From NCBI GenBank assembly GCA_905215775.1, contig CAJMRM010000004.1, positions 1 to 64,000 of the forward strand: 64,000 nucleotides of DNA. The letters run 5' to 3'. The notes beneath the pieces were generated by a model. It was not told where the DNA came from, did no database searches, and saw nothing but the letters and a program-made list of their open reading frames with translations. The translations under genes were made by a program, and so were the position numbers. Numbering within the stretch: position 1 is the first letter of the stretch; each line of letters starts with the position of its first letter. This document shows positions 34,965-43,859 of the stretch, in pieces. Source of the DNA: an uncultured bacterium. Its GTDB lineage: Bacteria > Bacillota > Clostridia > Lachnospirales > Lachnospiraceae.

Positions 34965-36096
34965 GCCGTCCCCCTACGACGCCCTCCAGATCCTTCCCTC
35001 AAGGGAGCGGGAGCTTTCCGGAAAGGAACGGCTTTTGATGGCCTATGGCCCCCTGCTTTCCTGGTACAAAAGGGAAAAGAGGGACCTTCCCTGGCGGGAA
35101 AATCGGGATCCGTACCGGATCTGGATCTCTGAGATCATGCTCCAGCAGACCCGGGTGGAAGCGGTAAAGCCATATTTTTTCCGGTTTTTCGAGCATTTTC
35201 CCAGGATCCAGGATCTGGCGGCGGCTCCGGAGGAGGAGCTTTTAAAGTGCTGGGAGGGGCTGGGGTATTACAGCCGTGCCAGAAACATAAAAAAGGCGGC
35301 GGAGCTCCTGACGGAACAATATAATGGAAGCTTTCCGGAAACCTACGAGGAGATCCTGGCGCTTCCGGGGATCGGCAGCTACACGGCGGGAGCCATTGCG
35401 TCCATTGCCTTTGAGCTTCCGGCGCCGGCGGTGGACGGCAATGTGCTGAGAGTCCTGTCCCGGGTGACCGGGAGCTTTGATGATATTTTAAAGCAGTCCA
35501 CGAAGAAGAAGATGGAGGCCCTGGTATCGGAGGTCATACAGCCGGGAAACGCCGGGGACTTTAACCAGGCGCTCATTGAGACAGGGGCCATGGTCTGTAT
35601 CCCGGCGGGGGCGCCCTTATGCAGCCAGTGCCCGTTTTTTACAGTCTGCGCTGCCAGGACCCAGGGTCTGACGGAAATGCTTCCGGTAAAGACGCCGAAG
35701 AAAAAGAGGAGGATCGAGGAAAGGACCGTATTATTGCTGGAATACCAGGACAGGATCGCCATAAGGAAACGGAGGGAGGACGGACTTCTGGCCTCTCTCT
35801 ATGAGTTTGTGAATGTGCCGGGACGCCTTTCTTCCAAAGAGGCGGAGGCCCTTCTGGGCCAGCAGGTCCGGACAGAGCCGCTTCCGGAGGCGAAGCACAT
35901 TTTCAGCCATGTGGAGTGGCATATGGGCGGATATTTCATTTCCTTAAGGGAAATACCGGAAACGCTGCCGGGAGAGGAAAACGGTCCGGTCCTTTTTCTG
36001 ACCTGGGAGGAGATACAGAAAGCGCATCCGGTGCCCAACGCCTTTGCCGCTTATAAAAAATATCTGGATCAGAGATATGGAGGGAAAGAAAAATGA
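34957..36096 (+). CDS. mutY: A/G-specific adenine DNA glycosylase
   Basis: This 379-residue base-excision repair enzyme removes adenine opposite 8-oxoguanine. The helix-hairpin-helix segment LPGIGSYTAGAIASIAF and the catalytic Asp region VDGNVLRVLSRV are present, and the 4Fe-4S cluster has the pattern C-x7-C-x2-C-x5-C (VCIPAGAPLCSQCPFFTVC), one residue longer in the first gap than in E. coli. The C-terminal NUDIX-like domain (about 240-375) recognises 8-oxoG. The chosen start overlaps birA by 8 bases and has GGGGAG upstream; an ATG at 35038 is a shorter option that keeps the whole catalytic domain. Confidence 0.94.
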   Translation: MCRPSPYDALQILPSRERELSGKERLLMAYGPLLSWYKREKRDLPWRENRDPYRIWISEIMLQQTRVEAVKPYFFRFFEHFPRIQDLAAAPEEELLKCWEGLGYYSRARNIKKAAELLTEQYNGSFPETYEEILALPGIGSYTAGAIASIAFELPAPAVDGNVLRVLSRVTGSFDDILKQSTKKKMEALVSEVIQPGNAGDFNQALIETGAMVCIPAGAPLCSQCPFFTVCAARTQGLTEMLPVKTPKKKRRIEERTVLLLEYQDRIAIRKRREDGLLASLYEFVNVPGRLSSKEAEALLGQQVRTEPLPEAKHIFSHVEWHMGGYFISLREIPETLPGEENGPVLFLTWEEIQKAHPVPNAFAAYKKYLDQRYGGKEK

Positions 36097-36998
36097 AAGA
36101 TATGATATTCCTGTTCAATCCACGGTCCGGCCGGGAGCAGATCCGGAGCCAGCTCATGGGGATCCTGGACTATTTCTGCAGCCAGGGGTATTTTCCATCG
36201 GTGTACGTGACCCAGAACGCTGAGGATGCGGAGCGCATTGCCAGGGAATACGGCGGCTCCACGGATCTGTTTTTATGCAGCGGCGGGGACGGTACCTTAA
36301 ATAATGTGGTATCGGGGCTCATGCAGTTAGAAAAACGGCCGGTGCTGGGATATCTTCCCTCCGGCTCCACCAACGACTATGCCCGGAGCCTGGAGATCCC
36401 CGGGGATCCCAGAGAGGCCGCGGAGGTGGCCTTGACGGCGGGGGAGAGACAGGTGGACGTGGGCCGGTTCGGCAGGAACCGGTATTTTGTATATATTGCG
36501 GCCTTCGGAGCTTTCACGGAGGTTTCCTATAAGACGCCCCAGGATAAGAAAAATGTCCTGGGACATCAGGCCTACATCCTGGAGTCGGTGAAAAGCCTGG
36601 CGTCCTTAAAATCCCATTACATGAAGATCCAGTGGGAGGAGGGGACCATCGAGGGAGAATTTATCTTTGGGATGATCACCAATACCACCAGTGTCGGCGG
36701 CTTCAAGGGACTGACGCCCAGGGATGTGGATTTCGACGATGGAAGGTTTGAGGCTTTGTTTATCCGGACGCCGAAGACCCCGCTGGATCTGTCCAATATC
36801 GTTTCCTATATGTTCCTGAAGGATGAGGAAAACGCTTATGTGTTCCGGTTCCATACCTCCCGGGTGGTCATTACCGCCAGGGAAGAGGTCTCATGGGTGT
36901 TAGACGGTGAGTACGGAGGCACGGTGAAGGAGACCGTGGTGGAGAACGTCCATGGCGCCATTGCCTTAAGATGCGGAGAAAAGATAAAAAAATGTTGA
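36093..36998 (+). CDS. YegS/diacylglycerol kinase-family lipid kinase
   Basis: This 301-residue protein is a lipid kinase of the DAGK catalytic family. It has FNPRSGRE at the N-terminus, the nucleotide-binding LFLCSGGDGTLNNVVSG (about 62-78) and YLPSGSTNDYARSL. The C-terminal beta domain has VLDGEYGG. Substrates in this family are diacylglycerol or related lipids. It overlaps mutY by 4 bases and is the last of the run that began with nadE. The rpoD promoter overlaps its stop codon. Confidence 0.93.
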   Translation: MKDMIFLFNPRSGREQIRSQLMGILDYFCSQGYFPSVYVTQNAEDAERIAREYGGSTDLFLCSGGDGTLNNVVSGLMQLEKRPVLGYLPSGSTNDYARSLEIPGDPREAAEVALTAGERQVDVGRFGRNRYFVYIAAFGAFTEVSYKTPQDKKNVLGHQAYILESVKSLASLKSHYMKIQWEEGTIEGEFIFGMITNTTSVGGFKGLTPRDVDFDDGRFEALFIRTPKTPLDLSNIVSYMFLKDEENAYVFRFHTSRVVITAREEVSWVLDGEYGGTVKETVVENVHGAIALRCGEKIKKC

Positions 36999-37023
36999 AA
37001 AATGTAGTGGGATGGTATATAAT
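36995..37023 (+). promoter_or_regulatory. Promoter of rpoD
   Basis: TTGAAA at 36995-37000 and TATAAT at 37018-37023 have a 17-base spacer. The -35 box covers the stop codon of the lipid-kinase gene. Confidence 0.75.
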
Positions 37024-37085
37024 GAATCATCGTGGAACAGTTTGTCTGTATCACAGGACATTTTTCACTTGAAAGGGCGTAACTC

Positions 37086-38213
37086 GTGGAAAAGGAACAA
37101 TTTTTAGTAAAACTCAGAAAGCTTGTGGAGCTGGGAAGATCGAAGCAGAATGCGCTGGACGTGGCTGAGATCAACGATTTTTTTGCCGGAGATAATCTTG
37201 GTCCGGAGCAGATGGACGAAATTTACAGTTATCTGGAACACAGCAATATTGATGTGGTTCCGATAATCGACGACGCATTGCTTGCGGAAGATGATTCACT
37301 GCTGATGGACGATATGGACGGCGATTTCTCAGATGACAAGATGGAAGAGGATATCGACCTGGATGCGATCGACCTGCTGGAGGGAATTGGAACGGAGGAT
37401 CCGGTACGTATGTACCTGAAGGAGATCGGTACGGTCCCGCTCCTGTCGGCAGAGGAAGAGCTGCGGCTGGCCAAAAGAAAGGCGGAGGGGGACGAGTCCG
37501 CCAAGGAGCGTCTCATTGAGGCCAATCTGCGTCTGGTGGTCAGCATCGCAAAGCGCTATACGGGCCGTGGGATGAGCTTCCTGGATCTGGTCCAGGAGGG
37601 AAATCTGGGGCTTATTAAAGGCGTAGAAAAATTTGACTATACAAAAGGCTACAAATTAAGTACATATGCGACCTGGTGGATCCGCCAGTCCGTCACAAGG
37701 GCTCTGGCCGATCAGGCGCGTACCATCCGCGTACCGGTGCATATGGTGGAAACCATCAATAAAATGTCCAAGATGCAGAGAAAGCTGACCCTGGAGCTGG
37801 GCTATGAACCGTCAGTTTCGGAGCTGGCTGAGGCATTGGAAATGTCTGAGGACAAGGTGATGGAGATCATGCAGATCGCAAGGGAGCCAGCTTCCTTAGA
37901 GACTCCCATCGGCGAGGAGGACGACTCCAATCTGGGAGATTTCGTGGCGGACAGCAACGCGGTGACTCCCGAGGGAAACGTGGAATCTGTCATGTTAAGG
38001 GAGCATATCGACGCGCTGCTGGGCGACCTGAAGGAACGGGAACGCCAGGTGATCGTACTGCGCTTTGGTCTGGAGGACGGACATCCGAGAACACTGGAAG
38101 AGGTTGGAAAGGAATTCAACGTAACAAGGGAGAGGATCCGTCAGATCGAAGCCAAGGCATTGAGAAAGCTAAGAAATCCTGTCCGCAGCAAGCGGATCCG
38201 GGATTTCCTGTAA
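37086..38213 (+). CDS. rpoD: RNA polymerase primary sigma factor
   Basis: This 375-residue protein is the housekeeping sigma factor (SigA), in keeping with the many TTGACA/TATAAT promoters in the window. Region 1.1 is about 1-75 and an acidic stretch follows. Region 2 has [20 protein letters not shown] and [19 protein letters not shown] (-10 recognition). Region 4 ends with [20 protein letters not shown] (-35 helix-turn-helix). GTG at 37086 follows AAAGGGCG. The gene is not beside dnaG as in Bacillus. Confidence 0.98.
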   Translation: MEKEQFLVKLRKLVELGRSKQNALDVAEINDFFAGDNLGPEQMDEIYSYLEHSNIDVVPIIDDALLAEDDSLLMDDMDGDFSDDKMEEDIDLDAIDLLEGIGTEDPVRMYLKEIGTVPLLSAEEELRLAKRKAEGDESAKERLIEANLRLVVSIAKRYTGRGMSFLDLVQEGNLGLIKGVEKFDYTKGYKLSTYATWWIRQSVTRALADQARTIRVPVHMVETINKMSKMQRKLTLELGYEPSVSELAEALEMSEDKVMEIMQIAREPASLETPIGEEDDSNLGDFVADSNAVTPEGNVESVMLREHIDALLGDLKERERQVIVLRFGLEDGHPRTLEEVGKEFNVTRERIRQIEAKALRKLRNPVRSKRIRDFL

Positions 38214-38223
38214 GAAAACGAAA

Positions 38224-38259
38224 GAGGGCAGCAGGAGTCACATCCGGCTGTCCTTTTCC
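38224..38259 (+). terminator. Probable terminator of rpoD
   Basis: GGGCAGC pairs with GCTGTCC (one wobble), extended by GGA with TCC inside, and is followed by TTTTCC, 13 bases after the stop codon. Confidence 0.58.
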
Positions 38260-38278
38260 AACGGAAGGAGGCGTTTTT

Positions 38279-38899
38279 ATGAACCGGAGAAATTACCAGA
38301 AGGAGCTGGAGGCAGAGCTTGCCAATATAGAAAAGGAAGGGCGCGTCCCGGGGCTTTTTCTTCATAGCTGCTGTGCTCCATGCAGCAGCTATGTGCTGGA
38401 ATACCTGTCCCGGTATTTTGAGATCACAGTGTTTTACTATAATCCAAATATCTCCCCGGCTTCTGAATACGAGGAACGGGCCAGGGAGCAGGAACGGCTG
38501 ATCCGGGAAATGGAAACGGTCCACCCGGTCCGTTTTCTCTGCGGGGAATACCGGCCGGAGCTCTTTTACGAGGCTGTGAAGGGACTCGAGCAGGAGCCGG
38601 AGGGAGGAGCCCGGTGTACGGAATGCTTTAAGCTGCGCCTTCTGGAGGCTGCCAGACTGGCGAAAGAGGGGGGCTTCGACTATTTTACCACCACTCTCAC
38701 CATCAGTCCCTTAAAGGATGCGGAGCGGTTAAACCGCATCGGAGAGGAAGCCGGGGCCCGGTACGGCGTCCGTTTTTTAAATTCGGACTTTAAAAAGCGG
38801 AACGGCTATAAGCGTTCCACGGAGCTTTCCAGGGAGCATGGGCTTTACCGCCAGGATTACTGCGGCTGCGTCTTTTCCCGCCGGGAACCCAAACCTTGA
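38279..38899 (+). CDS. queH: Epoxyqueuosine reductase QueH
   Basis: This 206-residue enzyme carries out the last step of queuosine tRNA-modification synthesis in organisms lacking QueG. The QueH cysteine motifs are all seen: HSCCAPCSSY near residues 29-38, GARCTECFKLRL (about 117-128) and DYCGCVFS near the C-terminus. They bind an iron-sulphur cluster and a second metal. GGAAGGAGGCG precedes the ATG. The HPr-like gene's promoter overlaps its stop codon. Confidence 0.93.
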   Translation: MNRRNYQKELEAELANIEKEGRVPGLFLHSCCAPCSSYVLEYLSRYFEITVFYYNPNISPASEYEERAREQERLIREMETVHPVRFLCGEYRPELFYEAVKGLEQEPEGGARCTECFKLRLLEAARLAKEGGFDYFTTTLTISPLKDAERLNRIGEEAGARYGVRFLNSDFKKRNGYKRSTELSREHGLYRQDYCGCVFSRREPKP

Positions 38900-38924
38900 C
38901 AGAACTGCCAAACTATTATAGAAT
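38896..38924 (+). promoter_or_regulatory. Promoter of the HPr-like gene
   Basis: A perfect TTGACA at 38896-38901 is followed after 17 bases by TAGAAT at 38919-38924. It overlaps the queH stop codon and lies 36 bases before the next start. Confidence 0.72.
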
Positions 38925-38959
38925 TGCAGAAGAGTATAAAATGGGAAGGAGTTCTGTCC

Positions 38960-39223
38960 ATGGTTTCAAGAAAAGTTCAGGTTGTAAATCCCTCCGGTCT
39001 TCATCTGCGTCCGGCAGGATTATTATGTCAGACTTCCATGAAATTTGAATCAAAGGTGAATATTCTGTATAAAGACCAGCAGATCAATGCCAAAAGCGTT
39101 TTAAATGTCATGGCTTCCGGAATCCGGTGCGGAACGGAAGTGGAGGTCTGCTGCGACGGAAAGGATGAGGAGGAGGCTCTGGAAGCCGTATGCACCCTCA
39201 TTGAAACAGGCTTAAAGGAATAA
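38960..39223 (+). CDS. HPr-family phosphocarrier protein
   Basis: This 87-residue protein has the HPr fold and length. The phospho-acceptor His15 sits in SGLHLRPAG, where the usual GLHARPA has Leu for Ala, and the regulatory Ser46 is present in NAKSVLNVM. It could carry phosphate from enzyme I to PTS sugar permeases, or act mainly in catabolite control through Ser46. No enzyme I gene is nearby. AAGGAG lies 8 bases before the ATG at 38960; upstream open frame belongs to the promoter region. The Mrp ATPase gene follows after 33 bases. Confidence 0.9.
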   Translation: MVSRKVQVVNPSGLHLRPAGLLCQTSMKFESKVNILYKDQQINAKSVLNVMASGIRCGTEVEVCCDGKDEEEALEAVCTLIETGLKE

Positions 39224-39256
39224 AGAAACAAACTATATCTGGAGGAATCAAGCAAA

Positions 39257-40099
39257 ATGAGTGAAGCACAGAATTGCAATCATGACTGCGGATCCTGCAC
39301 TGCCAACTGCGACAGCCGGGTCCCGGATAAAAAGAGCTTTGAGGAAAAGCTGGCAGATGGATGCTCTGTAAAGAAGGTCATCGGCGTTGTCAGCGGAAAG
39401 GGCGGCGTTGGAAAATCCCTGGTGACCTCTTTAATGGCGTGCCAGATGAGAGCCAAAGGCTATAAGGTGGGAATCCTGGATGCGGATATTACCGGTCCCT
39501 CCATCCCCAAATCCTTCGGGATCCATGATCCCCTCTGCGTGACCCCCGACGGAAAGCTTCTGGTACCGGCGGTCTCCTCCACCGGGATCGAGGTGATCTC
39601 CTCCAACATGCTGTTAGAGCATGAGAGCGATCCGGTGATCTGGAGAGGGCCTGTGATCGCAGGCGCCGTAAAACAGTTCTGGAACGAGACCTACTGGAAG
39701 GACATTGATTTTATGTTCGTGGATATGCCTCCGGGAACCGGCGACGTTCCGCTGACTGTGTTCCAGTCCCTGCCGGTGGACGGCATCCTCATCGTGACCT
39801 CTCCCCAGGAGCTGGTTTCCATGATCGTCGGAAAGGCTGTGAACATGGCTAAAAAGATGGACGTTCCGATCATCGGTCTCATTGAAAACATGAGCTATCT
39901 GGAATGTCCGGACTGCGGAAAGAAGATCTCTGTATTCGGCGAGAGCAAGGTGGAGGAAGTTGGAAAGGAGTACGGGATCCCCGTGCTGGCCCAGATCCCC
40001 ATCCGTCCGGAGATCGCAGGCTCCGTGGACGAGGGAACCGTGGAATATGTGAAGGCAGAATTCCTTGAGAAGGCAGCGGAGGCTGTGGAAAAGCTGTAA
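39257..40099 (+). CDS. Mrp/NBP35-family iron-sulphur carrier ATPase
   Basis: This 280-residue P-loop ATPase is a probable iron-sulphur cluster carrier. The N-terminal Cys-rich segment CNHDCGSCTANC may bind a cluster. The deviant Walker A motif is GKGGVGKS (about 47-54), followed by DADITGPSIPKSFG and VDMPPGTGDVPLTV. A C-terminal CxxC (YLECPDCGKK) is the site for cluster transfer. TGGAGGAATCAAGCAAA precedes the ATG. It is probably co-transcribed with the HPr-like gene. Confidence 0.93.
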   Translation: MSEAQNCNHDCGSCTANCDSRVPDKKSFEEKLADGCSVKKVIGVVSGKGGVGKSLVTSLMACQMRAKGYKVGILDADITGPSIPKSFGIHDPLCVTPDGKLLVPAVSSTGIEVISSNMLLEHESDPVIWRGPVIAGAVKQFWNETYWKDIDFMFVDMPPGTGDVPLTVFQSLPVDGILIVTSPQELVSMIVGKAVNMAKKMDVPIIGLIENMSYLECPDCGKKISVFGESKVEEVGKEYGIPVLAQIPIRPEIAGSVDEGTVEYVKAEFLEKAAEAVEKL

Positions 40100-40102
40100 C
40101 AG

Positions 40103-40137
40103 ATAAAAAAAGAGCTGGCGTTATTCCGCCAGCTCTT
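40103..40137 (-). terminator. Terminator overlapping the end of the minus-strand ABC-F gene
   Basis: AAGAGCTGGCG and CGCCAGCTCTT form a perfect 11-bp stem. On the minus strand it is followed by seven T, and the ABC-F stop codon (40123-40121) lies in its loop. On the plus strand CCCATTTTT follows, so it may also end the Mrp message. Confidence 0.85.
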
Positions 40138-42136
40138 CCCATTTTTCATAGAGGACCTCCAGCTTTGCTGCCAGGTCTTCTTTTTCTTTATTGAGCTCCA
40201 TGAGCCTCGCCACGTCTGTGAAGACGCTTTCGTCGCAGAGGAGTGCGTCGATCTCTCCGTCCCTGGTCTCCAGGTCATGGATCTCGGCCTCCACCTTTTT
40301 CAGATCATTCTGGCGTTTCCGGAGCCGGGCCTGTTCCTCCTTCTGGGCCTTCCAGTCCAGCTTTGTGTCTGTGGCAGGAGAGTTTGGGGAGACAGACTGG
40401 ACAGAAACGGAGGCTTGGCCGGAATCAGCCGCTCCTGCGGTCCGGAGCACGCTTCCGGAGAACACAGAGCCTCCCGCCGCCGGGGCCTTGGCTGTCCCGT
40501 CGGAGCCGGTCCCAAAATGGGCCGCCATCATATCGTCCCGTTTTTCCAGGTAGTAGTCATAATTTCCGATATAATTTAAAAGCTTCCCTCCGGTCAGATC
40601 CAGGATCCGGGTGGCCGTTTTGTTGATGAAGTAACGGTCGTGGGATACGTAAAGGACCGTGCCGCCGTAATGGCTTAAGGCATTTTCCAGGATCTCTTTG
40701 GAGGTGATGTCCAGGTGGTTGGTGGGCTCGTCCAGGATCAGGAAATTGGCCTCAGAGAGCATCAGCTTGGCTAAGGACACCCGGCCACGCTCGCCGCCGC
40801 TTAAGTCGCCGATGCGCTTAAAGGCGTCATCGCCAGTAAACAGGAAGGAGGCCAGGGTGTTGCGGATCTGGGTGTTGTTCATGCCTGGATAGGCGTCGGA
40901 GATCTCCTCAAACAGGGTCTTATCCATATGGAGCACCTGATGGTCCTGGTCGTAGTAGCCGATGTGGACCCGGGAGCCCAGGGTGATCTCCCCATGATCC
41001 GGCGTCACAAGGCCGTTGATCATTTTCAGGATCGTGGTCTTTCCAGTGCCGTTGTCGCCGATGATGGCCACCCGCTCGCCGCGCTTTACATCAAAATCCA
41101 CATGGGAAAACAGATGCTGGGGGCCGAAGGACTTCTCCAGGTCCCGGACCGTTAAGACGTCGTTTCCGCTTAAGATATTGGGCTCTAAACGGATGTCCAT
41201 GGCGTCGTTGATCTCTGTGGGTTTTTCCAGCACCTCGATCTTATTCAGCATCTTTTCCCGGCTTTCCGCCCGCTTGATGGACTTCTCCCGGTTAAAGGAT
41301 TTCAGCTTTTCAATGACCTCCTCCTGGTGCTTGATCTCCTGCTGCTGGTTTAAGTAGGCCTTCATCTGGATGGCCCGCATCTGGGCCCGCTTTTCGCTGT
41401 ACGCAGAATAGTTGCCCAGGTAGACGGTGGCCTTTCCGTTGTCCAGCTCCACCACTTTGGTGACGATCTTATCCAGGAAATACCGGTCATGGGCCACGAT
41501 GATGACGCTTCCCTTATAGTTTAACAGATAATTCTCCAGCCAGGCAATGGAGGACATGTCCAGGTGGTTGGTGGGCTCGTCCAGAAGGATGATGTCCGGG
41601 CTGGTCAGAAGGAGCTTTCCCAGGGATACCTGGGTCTTCTGGCCGCCGGAGAGGGTGGAGATCTGTTTTCCGAATTCCTCCTCCGGAAAGCCCAGGCCCT
41701 TTAAAACGCCCACGATCTCACTTTTCCAGGCATAGCCGTTGATGAGATCGAACTGGTGGCTTAAGCGGCTGTATGTATCCATCATGGCCTCCAGCTCCTC
41801 ACCTTCGGCCAGCTTCATGGAGACCTCCAGCTCCCGGAGCCGTTCCTCCATTTCGATCACCGGCCGCTTTACCTCCAGCATTTCATCATAAATGGTCCGG
41901 TGGCTTAAAAGGTCCTGGTTCTGGGCCAGGTAGCCCAGGGTCTTTCCCTTGGAGATGACCACTTCCCCGGAGTCTGCCGGAAGCTCTCCGGTGATGATCT
42001 TTAGGAGCGTGGACTTCCCGGCTCCGTTGATGCCCACAATGGCGGCTTTTTCGTGTTCTTCTATATGAAAGGAAGCGTTTTTTAAGATGTCGTCGCTTCC
42101 AAAGGATTTGCAGATGCTGCTGCAGGACAGTATCAT
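40121..42136 (-). CDS. ABC-F family ATPase with C-terminal coiled coil
   Basis: This 671-residue soluble protein has two ABC domains: GINGAGKST, LSGGQKTQ and ILLDEPTNHLD in the first; GDNGTGKTT, LSGGERGR and LILDEPTNHLD in the second. The linker between them (about 240-310) is long and charged. A spacer rich in Ala, Ser and Gly precedes a C-terminal helical coiled coil (about 590-671), as in the Uup/YdiF branch. It likely acts on ribosomes or DNA structures. AGGAGG lies 7 bases before the ATG at 42136. Its promoter is at 42255. Confidence 0.93.
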   Translation of the reverse strand: MILSCSSICKSFGSDDILKNASFHIEEHEKAAIVGINGAGKSTLLKIITGELPADSGEVVISKGKTLGYLAQNQDLLSHRTIYDEMLEVKRPVIEMEERLRELEVSMKLAEGEELEAMMDTYSRLSHQFDLINGYAWKSEIVGVLKGLGFPEEEFGKQISTLSGGQKTQVSLGKLLLTSPDIILLDEPTNHLDMSSIAWLENYLLNYKGSVIIVAHDRYFLDKIVTKVVELDNGKATVYLGNYSAYSEKRAQMRAIQMKAYLNQQQEIKHQEEVIEKLKSFNREKSIKRAESREKMLNKIEVLEKPTEINDAMDIRLEPNILSGNDVLTVRDLEKSFGPQHLFSHVDFDVKRGERVAIIGDNGTGKTTILKMINGLVTPDHGEITLGSRVHIGYYDQDHQVLHMDKTLFEEISDAYPGMNNTQIRNTLASFLFTGDDAFKRIGDLSGGERGRVSLAKLMLSEANFLILDEPTNHLDITSKEILENALSHYGGTVLYVSHDRYFINKTATRILDLTGGKLLNYIGNYDYYLEKRDDMMAAHFGTGSDGTAKAPAAGGSVFSGSVLRTAGAADSGQASVSVQSVSPNSPATDTKLDWKAQKEEQARLRKRQNDLKKVEAEIHDLETRDGEIDALLCDESVFTDVARLMELNKEKEDLAAKLEVLYEKWEELAE

Positions 42137-42254
42137 AGTTTCCTCCTAGTATTGTACAGATATAATGGCTGCGGATTCCCGCCGGGAGCCGGTTTTCAGG
42201 GCGGCCTCCGGACATGGCTTCACCGGGGACGGCGCACCCCCCGGTCAATAGTAT

Positions 42255-42283
42255 AGTATAATATAGGTCCGGGGGATTTTCAA
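42255..42283 (-). promoter_or_regulatory. Promoter of the minus-strand ABC-F gene
   Basis: On the minus strand TTGAAA (42283-42278) and TATACT (42260-42255) are 17 bases apart, giving a leader of about 115 bases before the start codon. The rest of the 325-base gap to the next gene is A+T-rich, with no supportable gene. Confidence 0.65.
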
Positions 42284-42461
42284 TGGTTTCATGGACGGGA
42301 AGACGTGGATCTAAGAAAAAGAGACCATTTGTAAGGAAAAATTTATTGAATAAAATGAAAAAAATGATATACTTTTGTTAAATACAAATATTAATTCGAT
42401 ATAGTATGAAAAATATTGAAATCAAGACCGGAGGTTTCTGACGGGAAGGGAGGAATGGAGT

Positions 42462-43037
42462 ATGACAGAGAGAAAGAAAATATGTCGGGACTGTTATAAA
42501 GAACTCACCGAAAGCGGTGCCAGGCTGGGTGTCTGCCGGAACTGTGCCGAGAAGGAAGTGAAAAAGCTCCGGAAGCGGCTGATCGTTTCTTTCCTTGTGG
42601 GAGCGGCCCTTGTGGGATCGGTGCTGGCCTTCCGGAACCATATCTGCTCGGTCTATTATTTTCAGAAGCCGGGAGGAGATGTGGTCGTCCCTCTGTTTTT
42701 TGGCAACGCTCTGGTGAATGACCAGTTCTTTTTCGATATGTTTTATCCATCCAGGACCGGAGGAATCCTGTTTCTGGCAATCTGCTTCTTTGCCCCCTTC
42801 AGCTCCTTTATACGCATCGACTATCCCACATTCCGCCACCAGGCAGAGCTGGATATGCTGAAAATGGGGCCGTTTACTGCGAAATACGCGGCCTCCTCCA
42901 ATCACCAGCGGCAGGACGATGTGGGGATCTTCCTCGTGTCCTGTATCCTTTCGGCCGTTTCCGGCCCGTTCCTTTTCGTATACAGGATATACAGGCTGGT
43001 CCGCCTGTCGGCAGCGCTGAAGCGGGGGGACTGGTAA
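42462..43037 (+). CDS. Zinc-ribbon membrane protein of unknown function
   Basis: I do not recognise the family of this 191-residue protein. The first 40 residues form a probable zinc ribbon with two CxxC pairs (ICRDCYKEL and VCRNCAEKE) and a basic helix. Three hydrophobic segments follow, at about 42-60, 98-115 and 153-172. The C-terminus is basic. GGGAGGAATGGAGT precedes the ATG. It opens an accessory stretch before a two-gene ABC exporter; functional linkage with that exporter is possible but unproven. Confidence 0.75.
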   Translation: MTERKKICRDCYKELTESGARLGVCRNCAEKEVKKLRKRLIVSFLVGAALVGSVLAFRNHICSVYYFQKPGGDVVVPLFFGNALVNDQFFFDMFYPSRTGGILFLAICFFAPFSSFIRIDYPTFRHQAELDMLKMGPFTAKYAASSNHQRQDDVGIFLVSCILSAVSGPFLFVYRIYRLVRLSAALKRGDW

Positions 43038-43083
43038 ATAAATTCCGGGGTGCGGATGATGCAATTTACAGGGGGAGGAAACG

Positions 43084-43851
43084 ATGGTGATAAAACAGAA
43101 TGTTTCGCACGGGATGGATGATCCCGGTTTCAGAAGAAAGGATATTGTAATGATCAAGCTGTATGATATTCAAAAAGATTATGGAACAGTACCAGTCCTG
43201 GAAAATATCAGTCTGGAAATCCTACCTGGAAAAATCTATGGACTGGTTGGTCCCAATGGGGCTGGAAAGACTACATTTTTAAAAATCCTGGCGGGAATCC
43301 TCTATCCTGCGTCGGGATCCCTTGAAATCCAGGGCAGCCGGGAAAAATACGATCGGTGGTGCAGAACGCATGTGATCTACATTCCAGGTGGGGACCGTGG
43401 GCTGCGTCAGAAAAACTCCGTATATGAGAATGCCCTGTGTTATGGGATCATAAAGGGAATGAGAAAGCAGGCAGTGGCGGACAGGATCCTGGAACTGGCG
43501 CCGGTACTATCCATGGAAAAATTGCTGGATAAAAGGGTGGAAACGCTATCCATGGGACAGAAAAAGAAAGCTGCGCTGCTATGTGGGCTCTGCTCCGGAA
43601 TGCAGGTGATTTTGTTTGATGAACCTTCACTGGGGGTTGATATCGACGGGATCGAGGAACTGAAATCCATTATAAAAAAAGTCCACCAGGAATATCAGAT
43701 TACTTTTTTAATATCTTCGCACGATATGAGCTTTCTTTCTGACATTGCCAGCGAGTATATTTTTATGTCTGGCGGGAGGATAAAGCTGGAGCACCATGGA
43801 TCCGCAGATCATAAGGATATTATGGAAAAATATCAGAAGCTGATCAGATAG
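43084..43851 (+). CDS. ABC transporter ATP-binding protein
   Basis: This ATPase, up to 255 residues, powers the membrane protein encoded 8 bases downstream. It has Walker A GPNGAGKTT, signature LSMGQKKKA, Walker B VILFDEPSLGVD and the switch histidine in SSHDMSF, as in ABC-2-type exporters. The first 22 residues (VIKQNVSHGMDDPGFRRKD) are outside the domain. GGGGGAGG lies 5 bases before the ATG at 43084, but the domain begins at the in-frame ATG at 43150, which has AAAGGA upstream, so either start is possible. Codon use is more A+T-rich than the flanks, suggesting acquisition by transfer. Confidence 0.87.
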   Translation: MVIKQNVSHGMDDPGFRRKDIVMIKLYDIQKDYGTVPVLENISLEILPGKIYGLVGPNGAGKTTFLKILAGILYPASGSLEIQGSREKYDRWCRTHVIYIPGGDRGLRQKNSVYENALCYGIIKGMRKQAVADRILELAPVLSMEKLLDKRVETLSMGQKKKAALLCGLCSGMQVILFDEPSLGVDIDGIEELKSIIKKVHQEYQITFLISSHDMSFLSDIASEYIFMSGGRIKLEHHGSADHKDIMEKYQKLIR

Positions 43852-43859
43852 GGGGAAAT

